Origin: Poecilobothrus nobilitatus
Lineage: Eukaryota; Arthropoda; Insecta; Diptera; Dolichopodidae
Assembly (NCBI GenBank): GCA_947095535.1
Contig: OX352774.1
Coordinates: 110,053,996-110,117,995 of the forward strand
Direction: 5' to 3'
DNA: 64,000 nucleotides
In this document: positions 23,576 through 34,323 of the stretch, piece after piece
How positions within the stretch are numbered: the first letter of the stretch is position 1
How the letters are laid out: each line of letters starts with the position of its first letter
Made by a program: the position numbers and the translations under genes
The notes under the pieces: generated by a model
Told to the model about the DNA's origin: nothing
The model's database searches: none
Seen by the model: only the letters and a program-made list of their open reading frames with translations

Positions 23576-24896
23576 TTTCATTTTATTTTTTATGTTTTAC
23601 CATAAAGAAACTATATGCATAGAGTATTCATCCAGTACAAAATTTTTTGGTCAATTTCTTAAAAATGTTTTGTACCCAAAATTACTCAATATACATTTTA
23701 TTGTACCCAAATTTACTCAATACTCAAAATATTTTCACTTATAAATTATAAGCATTTTGTAAATGAGACTAAATCATTTTTTACACTCGTAAATGTACTC
23801 GTAAATGTACACTTAAATGTATTTATATTACTTACGAAAATAATATGAATGTGTAAAATGTAAATAAAGAATTTATTTAACATAAAGAATAGAAACTAAT
23901 TTGCAATAGTATATAAATGGTATAATATCATTGTTGAATGTATTAATGTTTGAATGTGTGAATTATATTAATAATATAGTTACTCTTATAATAATTTTTA
24001 TAATAAAAACCGTTAGTACTTTTTTCTTTCGTTAACAATTTTTAAATAAATATAATTCATAATATATGGTTTGCGTAATTGCATGATTTTTTATTTTAAA
24101 TTGCTAGCGTTCTTAACTCTTACAAGCATTATGGTACTTACAAGTCGGGTTTAAATTTTTTATTTTCTTAGCTAATAAGTATCGCATTTTAAAAATCAAA
24201 AATGCAATTTACCTATTGAAGGTTTTTAAAGCAAGATGAATAATGTACTGAAAGCCAAGAATGTTATTTTAATGATAATAAATAAAAAAAATAAAGAATA
24301 AGATCAATTTTAGCAGGGAAAAAGCCAACTGGAAAATTTAAAAATATAGTGTATTATAATGTAATAACAATTTTCCAATTGGCGTAAAAAACCCAATTTT
24401 TATTACTTAAAATTAAAAAATAATAAAAATTCAAATATTTTTAAATTCAAAATCAAAACAAAAAATAATTATAAAATTATATCAAAAAAAAATAAAATAT
24501 ATAACAAAACAATAAAATATTATATAACAAAACAATTTTTTAACAAAAAAGAATTCATTCACTAACAAATTAAACATATACCTAAATATAAGCAAATAAA
24601 ATGCATTACTGGAAAAATAAAAATAAACTATATTATGTACATACATATATTTTCAACAAATTATATTTACAAAATTTTGATAGCTAAAATGCCGTTGCTC
24701 GTGAATTGATAATGGAAAAAATAAAATAATTAAACAATTAGGTATAGGTATTTATATATATTATAATTACATATGAAAAAATTATTTGTTAAAACAGAAA
24801 ACTACATAGTGAGGAAAAATTTTTGGGGCTAAGAAAAGTTATTAAGTTAAGAATTAATAATTTTAAGTTTTCTTTTAACAGAACTATCCGATTTAT
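23575..24896. other. AT-rich stretch, no gene seen
   Basis: The stretch holds short direct repeats (GTACCCAAATTACTC / GTACCCAAATTTACTC near 23672-23720; CGTAAATGTACTCGTAAATG near 23790) and long A/T tracts. It runs up to the 3' side of the P-like transposase remnant; I could not find that element's terminal inverted repeat in it. Confidence 0.4.
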
Positions 24897-27710
24897 TTAT
24901 TTTTGCTTTTCATTATTTAACAATTTTTCTTTTAACCACTTTGCTTCCTTATTTAATAAAAGATTTATTAACATTTCTAAAACTTTTTTTTTATACGTAT
25001 AGCAATTATCATTTTCACTGAACCATGTAGAATATATTGGGGACTTTTTTGTGGCTTCTAAACAACATGATAAAATATTTTTTTTTAAGTTTATTTTGTA
25101 ATAATTTTGCGAAAAATAGTGATCAAATACGCGCATATGAAATTGAGTTATTTCGAAAAAATTTTCAGTTGGAGCTTTTAAGTTAAGGATTTCTGAATAA
25201 TTTTTGTAATTTTTTTGATAAATAAATTGCTCCGAATCGAGTAATAAAATATCAGCAGATTTTTTTATAAATGAATTAGTACATTGATCACAAGAAATTT
25301 TTTTCATTAATTTAAAAATAATATAGCCACAAATGTACTTTTCGGCATTTTTCGACACAATATTTTCCTGTTCTGTTTTATCAATTTCCAAATTTTCTAA
25401 CTGATTTTCTTCTAAATAATTATTAACTATATTGGTTATATTATCATCGGTTTCATCAAAATTTCCCTCATTGGATTCCAAATCATTTTGTTCTGTTTCG
25501 TAATCTTTTAAATTTTCTATATTAAGAAACTCTGCATCATCTTCTTCGCAGTTAGAGTGTTCAAAATTATAATTAATTAATTTAACAGACATTAATTTTG
25601 CTAATATCCTAATATATTACTAAATTCCTGTACCGAAGGATTATTGCTACAACCATTTCTATACCTAATTAAAGAGAATAAATTTTCTAAGACATCCTGA
25701 TTTAAACGCGACAGTAATAAATATGAACACTCACCTGTGTTATAAAATGAAAAGATGTCGGAACTTAATTCCGTAATCCCTGTTAAGGTCTGGACCATAC
25801 CGTCAATGCAATAAATTTTTTTAGATGTGATAGGCCTTATTTTTTGAAAATAATTTTGCATTTCTAACAGATTTTTGAAAATATAGTTGTTTTGCTGCAA
25901 TGCTGAACGAAATGGGTTCCTATCGTATAATTTTTTACTATTTAAACAGTCAAATAATTTATTAATTTTGAATACAAATTCTGCAGTAGATTCAGCGCAA
26001 GATTTCCTAGCAACAAATTTATTTGTTGCAGCTAGAGTTTTTATAGCAGCAGAAACAGAATTACTAAAAATTTGAGTGGCCAATCGTACATTCATTTTTT
26101 CAAATGAATTGGGAAAAATATGTTTTTTAGAAAGTTTGGGGCACATTTTTTTACTATTGTTTCTTTCATAAAAATAAAGAGACTGAATGATTTTGAATGA
26201 AACTTGGCCATCAACGGTATTAAAATCATATTTAAGAAGTGTGTTACGAAGAGATTTGATCAAATGCACTGGATCGAAGAGCGCAAAAAATTTTTTTTCA
26301 CCTTCAGTCGAATTAAAAAAAAAAGGGCCTTTCTATTGAAACACCTAACATTTTGAAACATTTTCTATTACTAGCCCCCTGATCGCATATTACTGCCCTA
26401 ACATTAATACCTAAATTGAAAGGTACATCTAAATTGTGAATTAAAATATTATAAAGATCCTCACTACCTATGCCCCTTTCTGTAGTGTAAAAACTGAGAA
26501 TATATTTCCAATTATGAACTAAACCTCTTAGCAAAATTACGCATACGTATTTTGCGACATCTTTTGTTCTTTTAAAACTATCATCAGAAAAACCAATAAT
26601 TTCATCCAGTGCACTATTATAACTAAGATCCTTCCTAATAGCTATTTCATCGAAAACTAACACAGCTTCTTTTTCAAGTGATCCCTTATTTGAAAATATA
26701 TTACCTAATTCGCTAATATTTTTGTCGTTAAGACCTACATTTAAATATTTAATTGGAATCCACCTATTAAGAGAACTAAAGTGCGGTAATTTTAGATTTA
26801 TTGCCTTCCTCAAAAATTTATAACAATTAGGAGAACTAAAATGTATATTTTAGTTCTCCTACTAAAACTTTCTTTTCATCATCTGACCATGTTCTTACAT
26901 TTTTAAAATTCATTTTTAAAAAAGTTTTGGCTTCGTCTGCTAAATGAGATTGCTTATCAATTAAATTACATATTGAATTCTGCTTTTCTTTTTTGCTTTG
27001 TTGTTTTAGTTTTTTATTTTGAATTCTTAAAGCTAAATTTTTTTTTCTAAATAAATATTTTCTTTTCTAATGAAACCTAATGTTTTATTAACTCCTGAGT
27101 ATTTTTTGAAATAAAAATTTTCCTTTTTTTGAAATGTTAAACAATGCCTACAAAAATCATGTTTTTCTGAATTAAATTCATTCGGAGATACTGATACTGC
27201 TCGAAAATGTTCAAAAGGTACACTTAATTTTTCTATGTTTATATTTGAATGAGTTTTACTTGCATACGAAGTTTTACTGTTTTCAGAAAAATTATGGTTT
27301 TCTTTACCAAAAGTTGAATGTTCTTTTGGCTGTGAGTTTATATGAGAAAATGGAAACAAAGGATCAATGTTTTCATTAAACACAAAAATATTATTATCGC
27401 GAGTTTGTGTTTCTTTAATATTTAGTTCAGGTAAAAATAAAAAAGGAATAGCGCCTTTTTTTAGCTTTCGTCCTAAAAATTTTTTCTCAAAGTGGTCTTC
27501 GCATATAAATAATTTTTTATTTGTTATATTTTCAATACTTACGCTACACTTTGTTGCCCAAATTTCAATTAAAGGTTTTTTTTTAGGAAAACTGTAAAAC
27601 CTGTCAACAGAGTCCCGTTTACTTCTTTTGCATACTACGTAAGGTATACCTGGCCGACGTGAATCTTTTGTTACATCCTTAAACATTCTAATATTTACAA
27701 ACATACACAT
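24897..27710 (-). pseudogene. P-element-superfamily THAP transposase, frameshifted
   Basis: Minus-strand pieces in order are 27710-27033 (THAP domain and linker), about 27060-26870 (leucine-rich coiled coil, ALRIQNKKLKQQ, then TWSDDEKK), 26813-26313, 26269-25601 and 25592-24897. Together they follow the layout of P-family transposases, which cut and paste DNA in the nucleus. Visible landmarks are FICEDHF and AIPFLF in the THAP; LPHFSSLNRW; VFDEIAI (first catalytic Asp) and AVICDQGASN (second Asp); the HLIKSLRN block; QDVLENLFSLIR (likely catalytic Glu); and a C-terminal CDQC pair. Single-base slips near 27045, 26310 and 25600 and a small inverted duplication at 26828-26861 break the frame. 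The protein is recognisable along nearly its full length, so decay is moderate. No terminal inverted repeat was found. Confidence 0.85.
26828..26861. repeat. Perfect 15-bp inverted duplication inside transposase
   Basis: TAGGAGAACTAAAAT, a GTAT loop, then the exact reverse complement. It falls where P-family transposases have an uninterrupted helix before the LPHFSSLNRW block, and the copy toward the N-terminus adds residues and a stop. It reads as a template-switch mutation that helped to kill the gene. Confidence 0.8.
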
Positions 27711-27764
27711 GCAAGCAAATAGAAAGCATTAGAAATAGAAAGTATAGACATGCAATAAAATAAC

Positions 27765-28200
27765 TACAAAGATTTAGAATAGTAACCGCGCCCGATTGTT
27801 TTGAAATTTTGCTATTTTGTACATTGTCCTATTGCTTTGTAATTTTGCACAATGAAAATTCAGTTAAAATAATGAATTTTTTTTTAAATTAAGAGTAGTG
27901 GAAGAGTATTTAAAATAGTGGGACTACCACCCCCAAACAAATTATTGGGACGTTGATTTTATAATCAACTTTCCATTTTTTTTTTACATATTTCAATAAT
28001 ATTGTATTTAATAAAGTGGAGGCTGCCGTCCCCAAACCCCCGTTAAAAAAATTATTGAAACCCTAATATATATGTACGTACCTATTCTAAACTTTTGCCC
28101 TAAATTTTACTTACTAAAATTAAATACAAATTGACGGCAAAGGTTTAGAACAGCAATCGTACCCAATTGTTATAAAAAATTGAAATACAATCTCAATGAA
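27765..28200 (-). repeat. Degenerate direct repeats upstream of the THAP transposase
   Basis: AAAGATTTAGAATAGTAACCG..CCCGATTGTT (about 27768-27802) recurs as AAAGGTTTAGAACAGCAATCG..CCCAATTGTT (about 28139-28173), and GTGGGACTACC..CCCCAAAC recurs as GTGGAGGCTGCCGTCCCCAA (about 28015). They could be subterminal repeats of the P-like element, although the spacing of about 370 bp also fits two overlapping old insertions. Confidence 0.4.
28015..28060 (+). repeat. GGGGGCTACCGTCCCCAAACCCCC motif copy
   Basis: GTGGAGGCTGCCGTCCCCAA followed by ACCCCCG stands out as G/C-rich in AT-rich DNA. Near-identical words occur at 59539-59565 (+) and, on the opposite strand, at 30229-30252 (GGAGTTTGGGGCGGTAGCCC). 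Confidence 0.5.
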
Positions 28201-29500
28201 ATACAATGAAATACTTACTCAATTTTACTAAAAATCTAATATACCATTTACATATGTACATAAGTAGGTACCCTACTTCAATAACATCATTTTCTGAAAT
28301 AATTAAGACTTTATGAAAATCAGATAAAAAAATTTCAAAAAATTATAAGCATTTAATATGATTTAACACCATGACCAAATTTTTTCAATATCAATAAAAA
28401 CCTTGTTAAAATCAATCAAATCAAGTTTAAATAAAATCTGGGCAACTTCCAGAAGCTAACTATTTGTTAAAAAGTGATTTTATTGATGAAGTGTACTGTA
28501 TTTAATTAATAAATAGAAAGTACCAATATATTATTTTTTTACAAGTACCTATAATTAATAATTACTCACATATGTATGTATGTATGGATCTTTATGTATT
28601 AAAATAATTATTAATTAATAAAATAAAAATTAAGTTTACATTTAAAAATTTTTCCAATAAACACTTGTTTCACTTGTAATTTAAATTTTAATATACATAC
28701 ATATTACAAAAATAGAAATCGCGCCTTTATTAGAAATTATACAAAAAGTCAAGCAAAAATAAAATATATACATATATATGATGTATATTCTATCATCTAT
28801 GTATACAAATGCACTATATACAAATACACCCTAGCATTAAAAAAAAAAAACAAAGATCTTATTGATAAACATTCCCAATCTCTACATCAGTTGTATAATA
28901 AAAAATAAAAACATGTAGCTGTATGTATATTGTAAGTATATATATAGTTTACTTATCCGCAAAGCAAAGCAAAATAAAACAAGCAAAGCAAAGTAAAACA
29001 AATAACAAATACATATGGATGTATGATTATTGGAATTATTTTATTTAGAAAACTTTTTTTTTTTTGAAAGCTAAATTGAAATATTGAATATTAACAAAGA
29101 TATAATACTCAAAAAATGAGTTAAAAAGACAATTTTTTTTTTTTATGAGCTTAAAATAAATTTTGCTCAATTTATAAGTAATAACAAATTGGGAAATAAT
29201 TTTTGAGTGGATGTGAGATACAACAGCAAAAAATTTATTTGACATGAATGTTGTTTTCCCTTTGACGCGATTTTTATTTTTTAATTGTCCAAAGTGTCAA
29301 ATTTCAATTACTAGGATTGTTTTTCTTTCTCTCATCAGAGCAGAAGAACTCAGAGCTGTCAGGCAAAAAAATTGTGTCTCTTTTAGTCTTTTTATGCTCA
29401 GAATGCCTCAGATTATTCATTTTGTGTTTCTTTTTTAATTTGGAGTGTGGTCAGAGCACGATCTGTGGACTGTGAGCTCGTAAAATTTTCTCCGATTTCA
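28200..29500. other. AT-rich stretch, no gene seen
   Basis: Contains TACATA-type microsatellites (about 28570-28590 and 28920-28945) and a GCAAAGCAAAG tandem at about 28968-28998. Short frames here are low in complexity and have no recognisable domain. Confidence 0.4.
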
Positions 29501-29579
29501 TAAAGTTGTCAAAAAATAAAACTTCAAATTAAGAATAAAATTGAATTGTTAAAAAAATGTAATAGTACTGTCAAAAATG

Positions 29580-31270
29580 TTCATAGCGCACAAATCTATC
29601 TTGCTAGTACTGTCTCGTGTGCTATTTCTCGTAAGTATTTTATCAACCATATTTCTGAGTATATATTTTGTCTGCCTCTTTTCCATTGGTAGTACACTTT
29701 TTTTTTTCTTTCTAAAATTAGGATAGTATTAACGAAATTTCTTATGAAAGTCAGGCGTCTTTTATAATTATAAAATAACTTCAGTTAAAAATATAATTTT
29801 AGTTTTTGGTAATAACTTTTTTTAATTAAATATTTCCTTTTTCTTTACTTAATTTTTAAGTAAAGTACGAATATTCTCTGTCTATTATCGAAGCTCCAAT
29901 ATAAACACCACATTAGAATAACGAAAATGTTTTAAGGCGATTTGAGAAAAGGCGACATCAGAAAAAATATCCACGAAAATGTTAGAGCATAGGCAGAAGA
30001 TACAAAAATGACATATGTGTAAAAGAGAAAACTCTATAAATAGTTCAACTATATTTTTATTTTGTTTAATATCGTCCATAAATTAGCTGAATATCGTCTA
30101 TAAATTCTTTAGAGAAGTATTTTATTAGATTTTATCAACGATATTTCTGAGTATATCTTTTTTATCCCTCTTTCCCATTGGTAATACCATAGATATTGCC
30201 GAATTTAAAAATAGGATTTCTTAAACTGCTAGCGGGAGTTTGGGGCGGTAGCCCCCGACTTTAAAAAATTAATTTTGATATAAAAATGTCAAAATATATA
30301 TTTCACATTTTCACAAAATGTAAATTTTTTGTATAAACTAAAAATTTTGTATTTATATATAACAATTACTAAAAATGTTGGCAGTTACGTTTAGAATCAA
30401 TTGAACATTGAAATAAATTATAAAATATGTTTATTTTATCATTTAAAATAATTTATTTACGTTTTTAATATGTATAAAGATGTCAATAATTTTTTATTTT
30501 ATGTAAATTTGAGTTATCTGTAACTACCTAAATATTTTTTGTACAACCCTTTCTTTTTTAATATTTAAAAATACCATTTTGATTTTAAGATAAATTGTAC
30601 AATGGCAATTCTTTCCATATATGTATATACTAAAGATTATAAGAATGTATTAAGCGTCAAAATTTAAGTGGTCGATTTTTGTATGAAAAAAATTAAAAAA
30701 AATTTTTTTCGCGAAAAATAAAGCAAAAAAGTTCATTTTTTCGGTAAATTTAGATTCCAACGGTAAAAGTTTATCGAATTTTGGCTAATTTTGGAGGGTT
30801 CGGGACACGTGGTCTTTTTTTTCGCTTCAAATCCGTACACTACTTTATATTTTAATTAAAGTTGAAGTGTCAAACTAAAATAAAAAAAATGAATATTAAA
30901 TATTGCTTACATTTTAATTTTTTACAGTTTGCAAGGAAAGTAGAAGTTTTGTGTGCGTTTCATAAAGTTTAAATTTTTAAGAATAATAATTATTGGTAAT
31001 ATTTAATTTACCAATAGAAATAGAAATATTTATATGTATAATATATTATATATATTATATTTTACATAACCTATTTCTGTTACGTTAGCTGGTACGTTAG
31101 CTGTCAAAATCTTGTCAGAAATGTGCTGAATACTGAATATTTTTTCTCCCTCTTATTAATAGCGTACTATATTTTGCTCTTTTTTTAACGACGATAAATT
31201 GCAGATAATTTTTCCTTGAAAGTCCGCCTTTATTTTCTTATCAGTTATCGCAGCTCCAATATAAACGCAC
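29580..31270. repeat. Block of related diverged repeats
   Basis: Three partly overlapping copies of the same material can be lined up: TTTCTGAGTATATATTTTGT..CCATTGGTAGTAC (about 29651-29695), TTTCTGAGTATATCTTTTTT..CCATTGGTAATACC (about 30142-30188), and TTATTAATAGCGTACTATA (about 31154). The word GCTCCAATATAAAC occurs at 29892 and 31252. Part of the set recurs inverted at 42500-42790. The block is probably the remains of several copies of one non-autonomous family. Confidence 0.45.
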
Positions 31271-31346
31271 CCTAAAAAAATGGACTTCTGCTGGGTAAAC
31301 TAATACGAAATTTTTTCGATATATGATATTCTATAGAAAATACTGG

Positions 31347-31626
31347 GGGGCTTCGGTAGCCTAGTGGGTAGACGTGTGGCGTATTAACCGAAGGAGTGTG
31401 GGTTCGATCCCTGCACAGGTCGCTTTAGATACCCCCTTCTTTAAATACCCCCCCTTACGACCACATATAATGTATATATATAGTATATAATATAAACAAA
31501 ATACATAATATTAGTATATAATTTAATAATAGTATAAAAACCTATAATGGCCTTGGTAGCCGATGGTTCAATAATATTGCATTACATTTATGTATGTAAT
31601 ATTAATATAAATAAATAAATAAATAA
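31347..31626 (+). mobile_element. tRNA-derived SINE, family B, with 14-bp target duplication
   Basis: The head GGGGCTTCGGTAGCCTAGTG carries box A (TAGCCTAGTGG), and box B is GGGTTCGATCCC at about 31401-31412. A C-rich segment and an AT-rich body follow, and the element ends in five TAAA units (about 31606-31626). ATAGAAAATACTGG stands on both sides (31333-31346 and 31627-31640) as a perfect target-site duplication. The head resembles that of the SINEs at 11809, 41998 and 59014, but the body is different, so it is a separate family or a chimera with another tail. The perfect duplication suggests a young insertion. Confidence 0.9.
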
Positions 31627-32225
31627 ATAGAAAATACTGGAAAATACCTGATATAAATATCAAATATGTAAATGAAGAAAGAAAACAGTAGTAATTCTGA
31701 TTTCTGAATTTTATTTATTTTTATTTTATAATTTTAAATTTTCTTCTGTCAACCGCCTATATTCCACGTAGTCTGCTCACGACTTCGTTTAGCATACGTT
31801 TCATACCCTCTTACCAATAAATTAATTTTTGTGGAGAAGATTTTCAGTCGTGAAAAAAGTCGATGTTTTCAACCAAAAAATAGTGGTTGAACCATAGATA
31901 TATTAACTAATAGATGGGAACTTAGGTATAGTAGTTTCTTTTCTTATGTGTTTTCCTATCTTAAGGTATTCAGTCAAAAAAGTACATATGCATTTTATAA
32001 TATGTATACATTTCGTTCACTCAGCATTTATTAAAATAATGTAAAGCAGTTTTTCATAACCAGTTTCATTCAGAGAATTTAAATTTTTATATTAACAAAA
32101 TTAATAATTGATATATTTTGTTTTTAAAATTAAAATTTAATTTAATTAAGGTTATGCAAAATTTTAACTACTTGCAAAGTAACAAAATAAGTGATAAAAT
32201 TCTATTAAAAATTAGAAATGATATT

Positions 32226-32716
32226 AAGGGTATTCACGAGTTGGTGCAAAGTGGTTTTGTACAAGTGCAAAATTTTGCACCGTAGCATATTTCAATTTTT
32301 TGACAGTTAAAGTACAACAATTTGTTGTTATTTTCAGGTATAAAAAAGTGCAAAATTTTGCAAGACTATGCAAGACATAAACCCTATTGCATATTTGTGC
32401 AAGACCATTGCAAAGTTTGTTTATATATTTATATAAACCTGTTTGTTTATATTTTTTGTAAGCATAATTAGATAAAAATTTAAAAAAAGTGGAAAAAAAC
32501 TTATTTCTGATTATTTATTAAGTCAAGCATATGAAGATATACAAATATCTGAAATTTTTGGTAAGCATATTAAATTTTTATGTAAACAAAACAAGCTAAT
32601 CAACGATATTTGACAGTTCAATAAAAATTCATGCTAGGGTTGTTCACGAGTTGGTGCAAATATGTGCTACGGTGCAAAAAAAATTTCCACTTTTGCACCA
32701 ACTCGTGAATACCCTT
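32226..32716. mobile_element. MITE with long terminal inverted repeats (491 bp), empty site known
   Basis: The ends are AAGGGTATTCACGAGTTGGT(GCAAA) and the reverse complement (TTTGC)ACCAACTCGTGAATACCCTT. A 3-bp duplication flanks it (ATT; the register TTA is equally possible). The host repeat is intact at 19795-20050, so the insertion can be seen as a clean gain. The interior is dense in GTGCAAAATTTTGCA palindromic words and has no coding frame. The 3-bp A/T target and GGG-type ends suit a PIF/Harbinger relationship, which is an inference. Confidence 0.85.
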
Positions 32717-32833
32717 ATTATTTCACCTTTTAGGACCTATTTCTGAGGAAACTAAACAATACATACGCACGGTTCACTCAGCTGTTTCTCAAAATTGGCT
32801 GAAAATACTTTCTTCACTGCCTATCTATTAGTT

Positions 32834-32972
32834 AATAAGGGTATTCACGGGTTGGTGCAAGGTGGTCTTGCACAAGTGCAAAATTTTGCACCGTACCATA
32901 TTTCAATTTTTTTGACAGTTAAAATGCACAATTTGTTGTTGTTTTCATGTATGAAAAAGTGCAAAATTTACC
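32834..32972 (+). mobile_element. Truncated second copy of the 32226 MITE
   Basis: AAGGGTATTCACGGGTTGGT with CTTGCACAAGTGCAAAATTT and TTTTGCACCGTACCATATTT matches the left half of the 491-bp element at about 90%. It stops near 32972 after AAAAAGTGCAAAATTT, without a right terminal repeat. It is either a solo left part or was cut by later insertion of the element at 33007. Confidence 0.75.
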
Positions 32973-33006
32973 ATCAATTTTTTGTTTTTAATTGATTTTT
33001 TTTTAT

Positions 33007-33362
33007 GCTGGCTATACACGGCGGACTAGATTGTAAACTTGGTACGCGGACAGCTTTTAGAACCATACCACACACTTATCCAACCTATCATCCAACCATT
33101 GTATTTATAAATTTTAATATTTTATTATTTTCTAAAATGAAAAAATCTCAGTGCTAAAATGACATTTAAGTTGTACAATTTGCCCATATACAATACAACT
33201 CAACTACAAACGAAAGACTCCGCCCACAAAAATCAAAATTTTTTGGTATTCATCCAACCAACTTTTCAACCATCAAAATGGTTTTACAACTTGCCCATAC
33301 ACGATACAAGTTATCAAGTCCGCGTACCAAGTTTTCAACCTAGTTCACCGTGTATGGACAGC
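33007..33362. mobile_element. MITE with about 45-bp terminal inverted repeats (356 bp)
   Basis: The left end GCTGGCTATACACGG, with AAACTTGGTACGCGGAC further in, is mirrored at the right end by GTCCGCGTACCAAGTTTT and CCGTGTATGGACAGC. The arms are about 85% identical. An AT dinucleotide stands on both sides, so the target duplication could be AT. Inside, CCCATATACAATACAACT and CCCATACACGATACAAGT words suggest an additional internal duplication. The 72-residue frame at 33159-33377 is a by-product of the element. Confidence 0.75.
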
Positions 33363-33379
33363 ATCACATACAGATAAGT

Positions 33380-34320
33380 AATGCGGTTGAATGAGTCCAC
33401 ACTCCACGATGTCAAAGAGAAAACGCTTTTAGTTGTTCTTTGAGGCTACGTGGAATATAGGTCAACGTGACTGTTCTGTGTGTTTTGATTTAGATTAAGT
33501 AGACAACAAAGATTAAAATGAAACAGTAAACGTTATGCTATGTATGTATACTATCTAATGCTGAAATAGTGCTGAATGAAACAATGCTGATTAAATTATG
33601 GTTGTTTTACCGGTTATTACAACTGAAAGAGATGTAATTTGTAATGTATTATTATTTACTGTTCCTTAATAAATACTAGTTTACTGTTTAGTCTAATTCT
33701 AATTTAGCAAATTGAGAAATGAAAGTAATATATGAATAAATAAATATGTTTATTTTGTTATATATTTTTTTTAAAAACTACAATATTTGACCTCATTTAT
33801 TAATTTAGTTTATTAATAAAACAATACTATTTAGAATGAATACTAATCAGTCATAAATTATCCAAAGATCCTTAATTTTGTACAACACTGCACTGTAAAC
33901 AATAAAAAAAAATAGTTAAATCAAAAAATTTAAAATTAATAATTATTTTATTTAAATAAAAAAGTCATAAAAAAAATTAAATCATAAAATTAAATTAAAA
34001 AATATGTATGTATGTATATCCAAATCAAGATTTTTTTTTTTAACTAATAATGGCATTATGTTAAAATGTCAATTTTTGTATCGCGCAGAACAAAATTTAA
34101 ATTGATGGTACTCTGCTTGCAAATTCCATTGAGTAAATGTCATGTAAAATAAACTTATTTTTCTTAATTTATTACTAGCAAAAAATTGTGATATTTGACT
34201 TCTATTTTTTTTTTTTTTCTAATGAGAATAATTTAAATGGTGTAATTAATATTTAATTATAGCAAAAAATTGTGTAATGTACTACAGAAACAGTAAATAT
34301 AACATTGGCTTATTAAATAT
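33380..34320. other. Upstream region of oxt, no gene seen
   Basis: GGCTACGTGGAATATAGGTC at about 33450 is the inverted counterpart of CCTATATTCCACGTAGTC at about 31756, which may mark the ends of an older composite now filled by the MITEs. The rest is AT-rich and should include the oxt promoter; no TATA box can be assigned with confidence. Confidence 0.4.
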
Positions 34321-34323
34321 ATC

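Noticed and set aside
23385..23744. 119-residue frame rich in Phe, Ile, Tyr
   Set aside because: It is made by an AT-rich tandem repeat of about 36 bp; composition explains it.
33159..33377. 72-residue frame
   Set aside because: It lies inside the 356-bp MITE and ends in its terminal repeat; it has no protein pattern.
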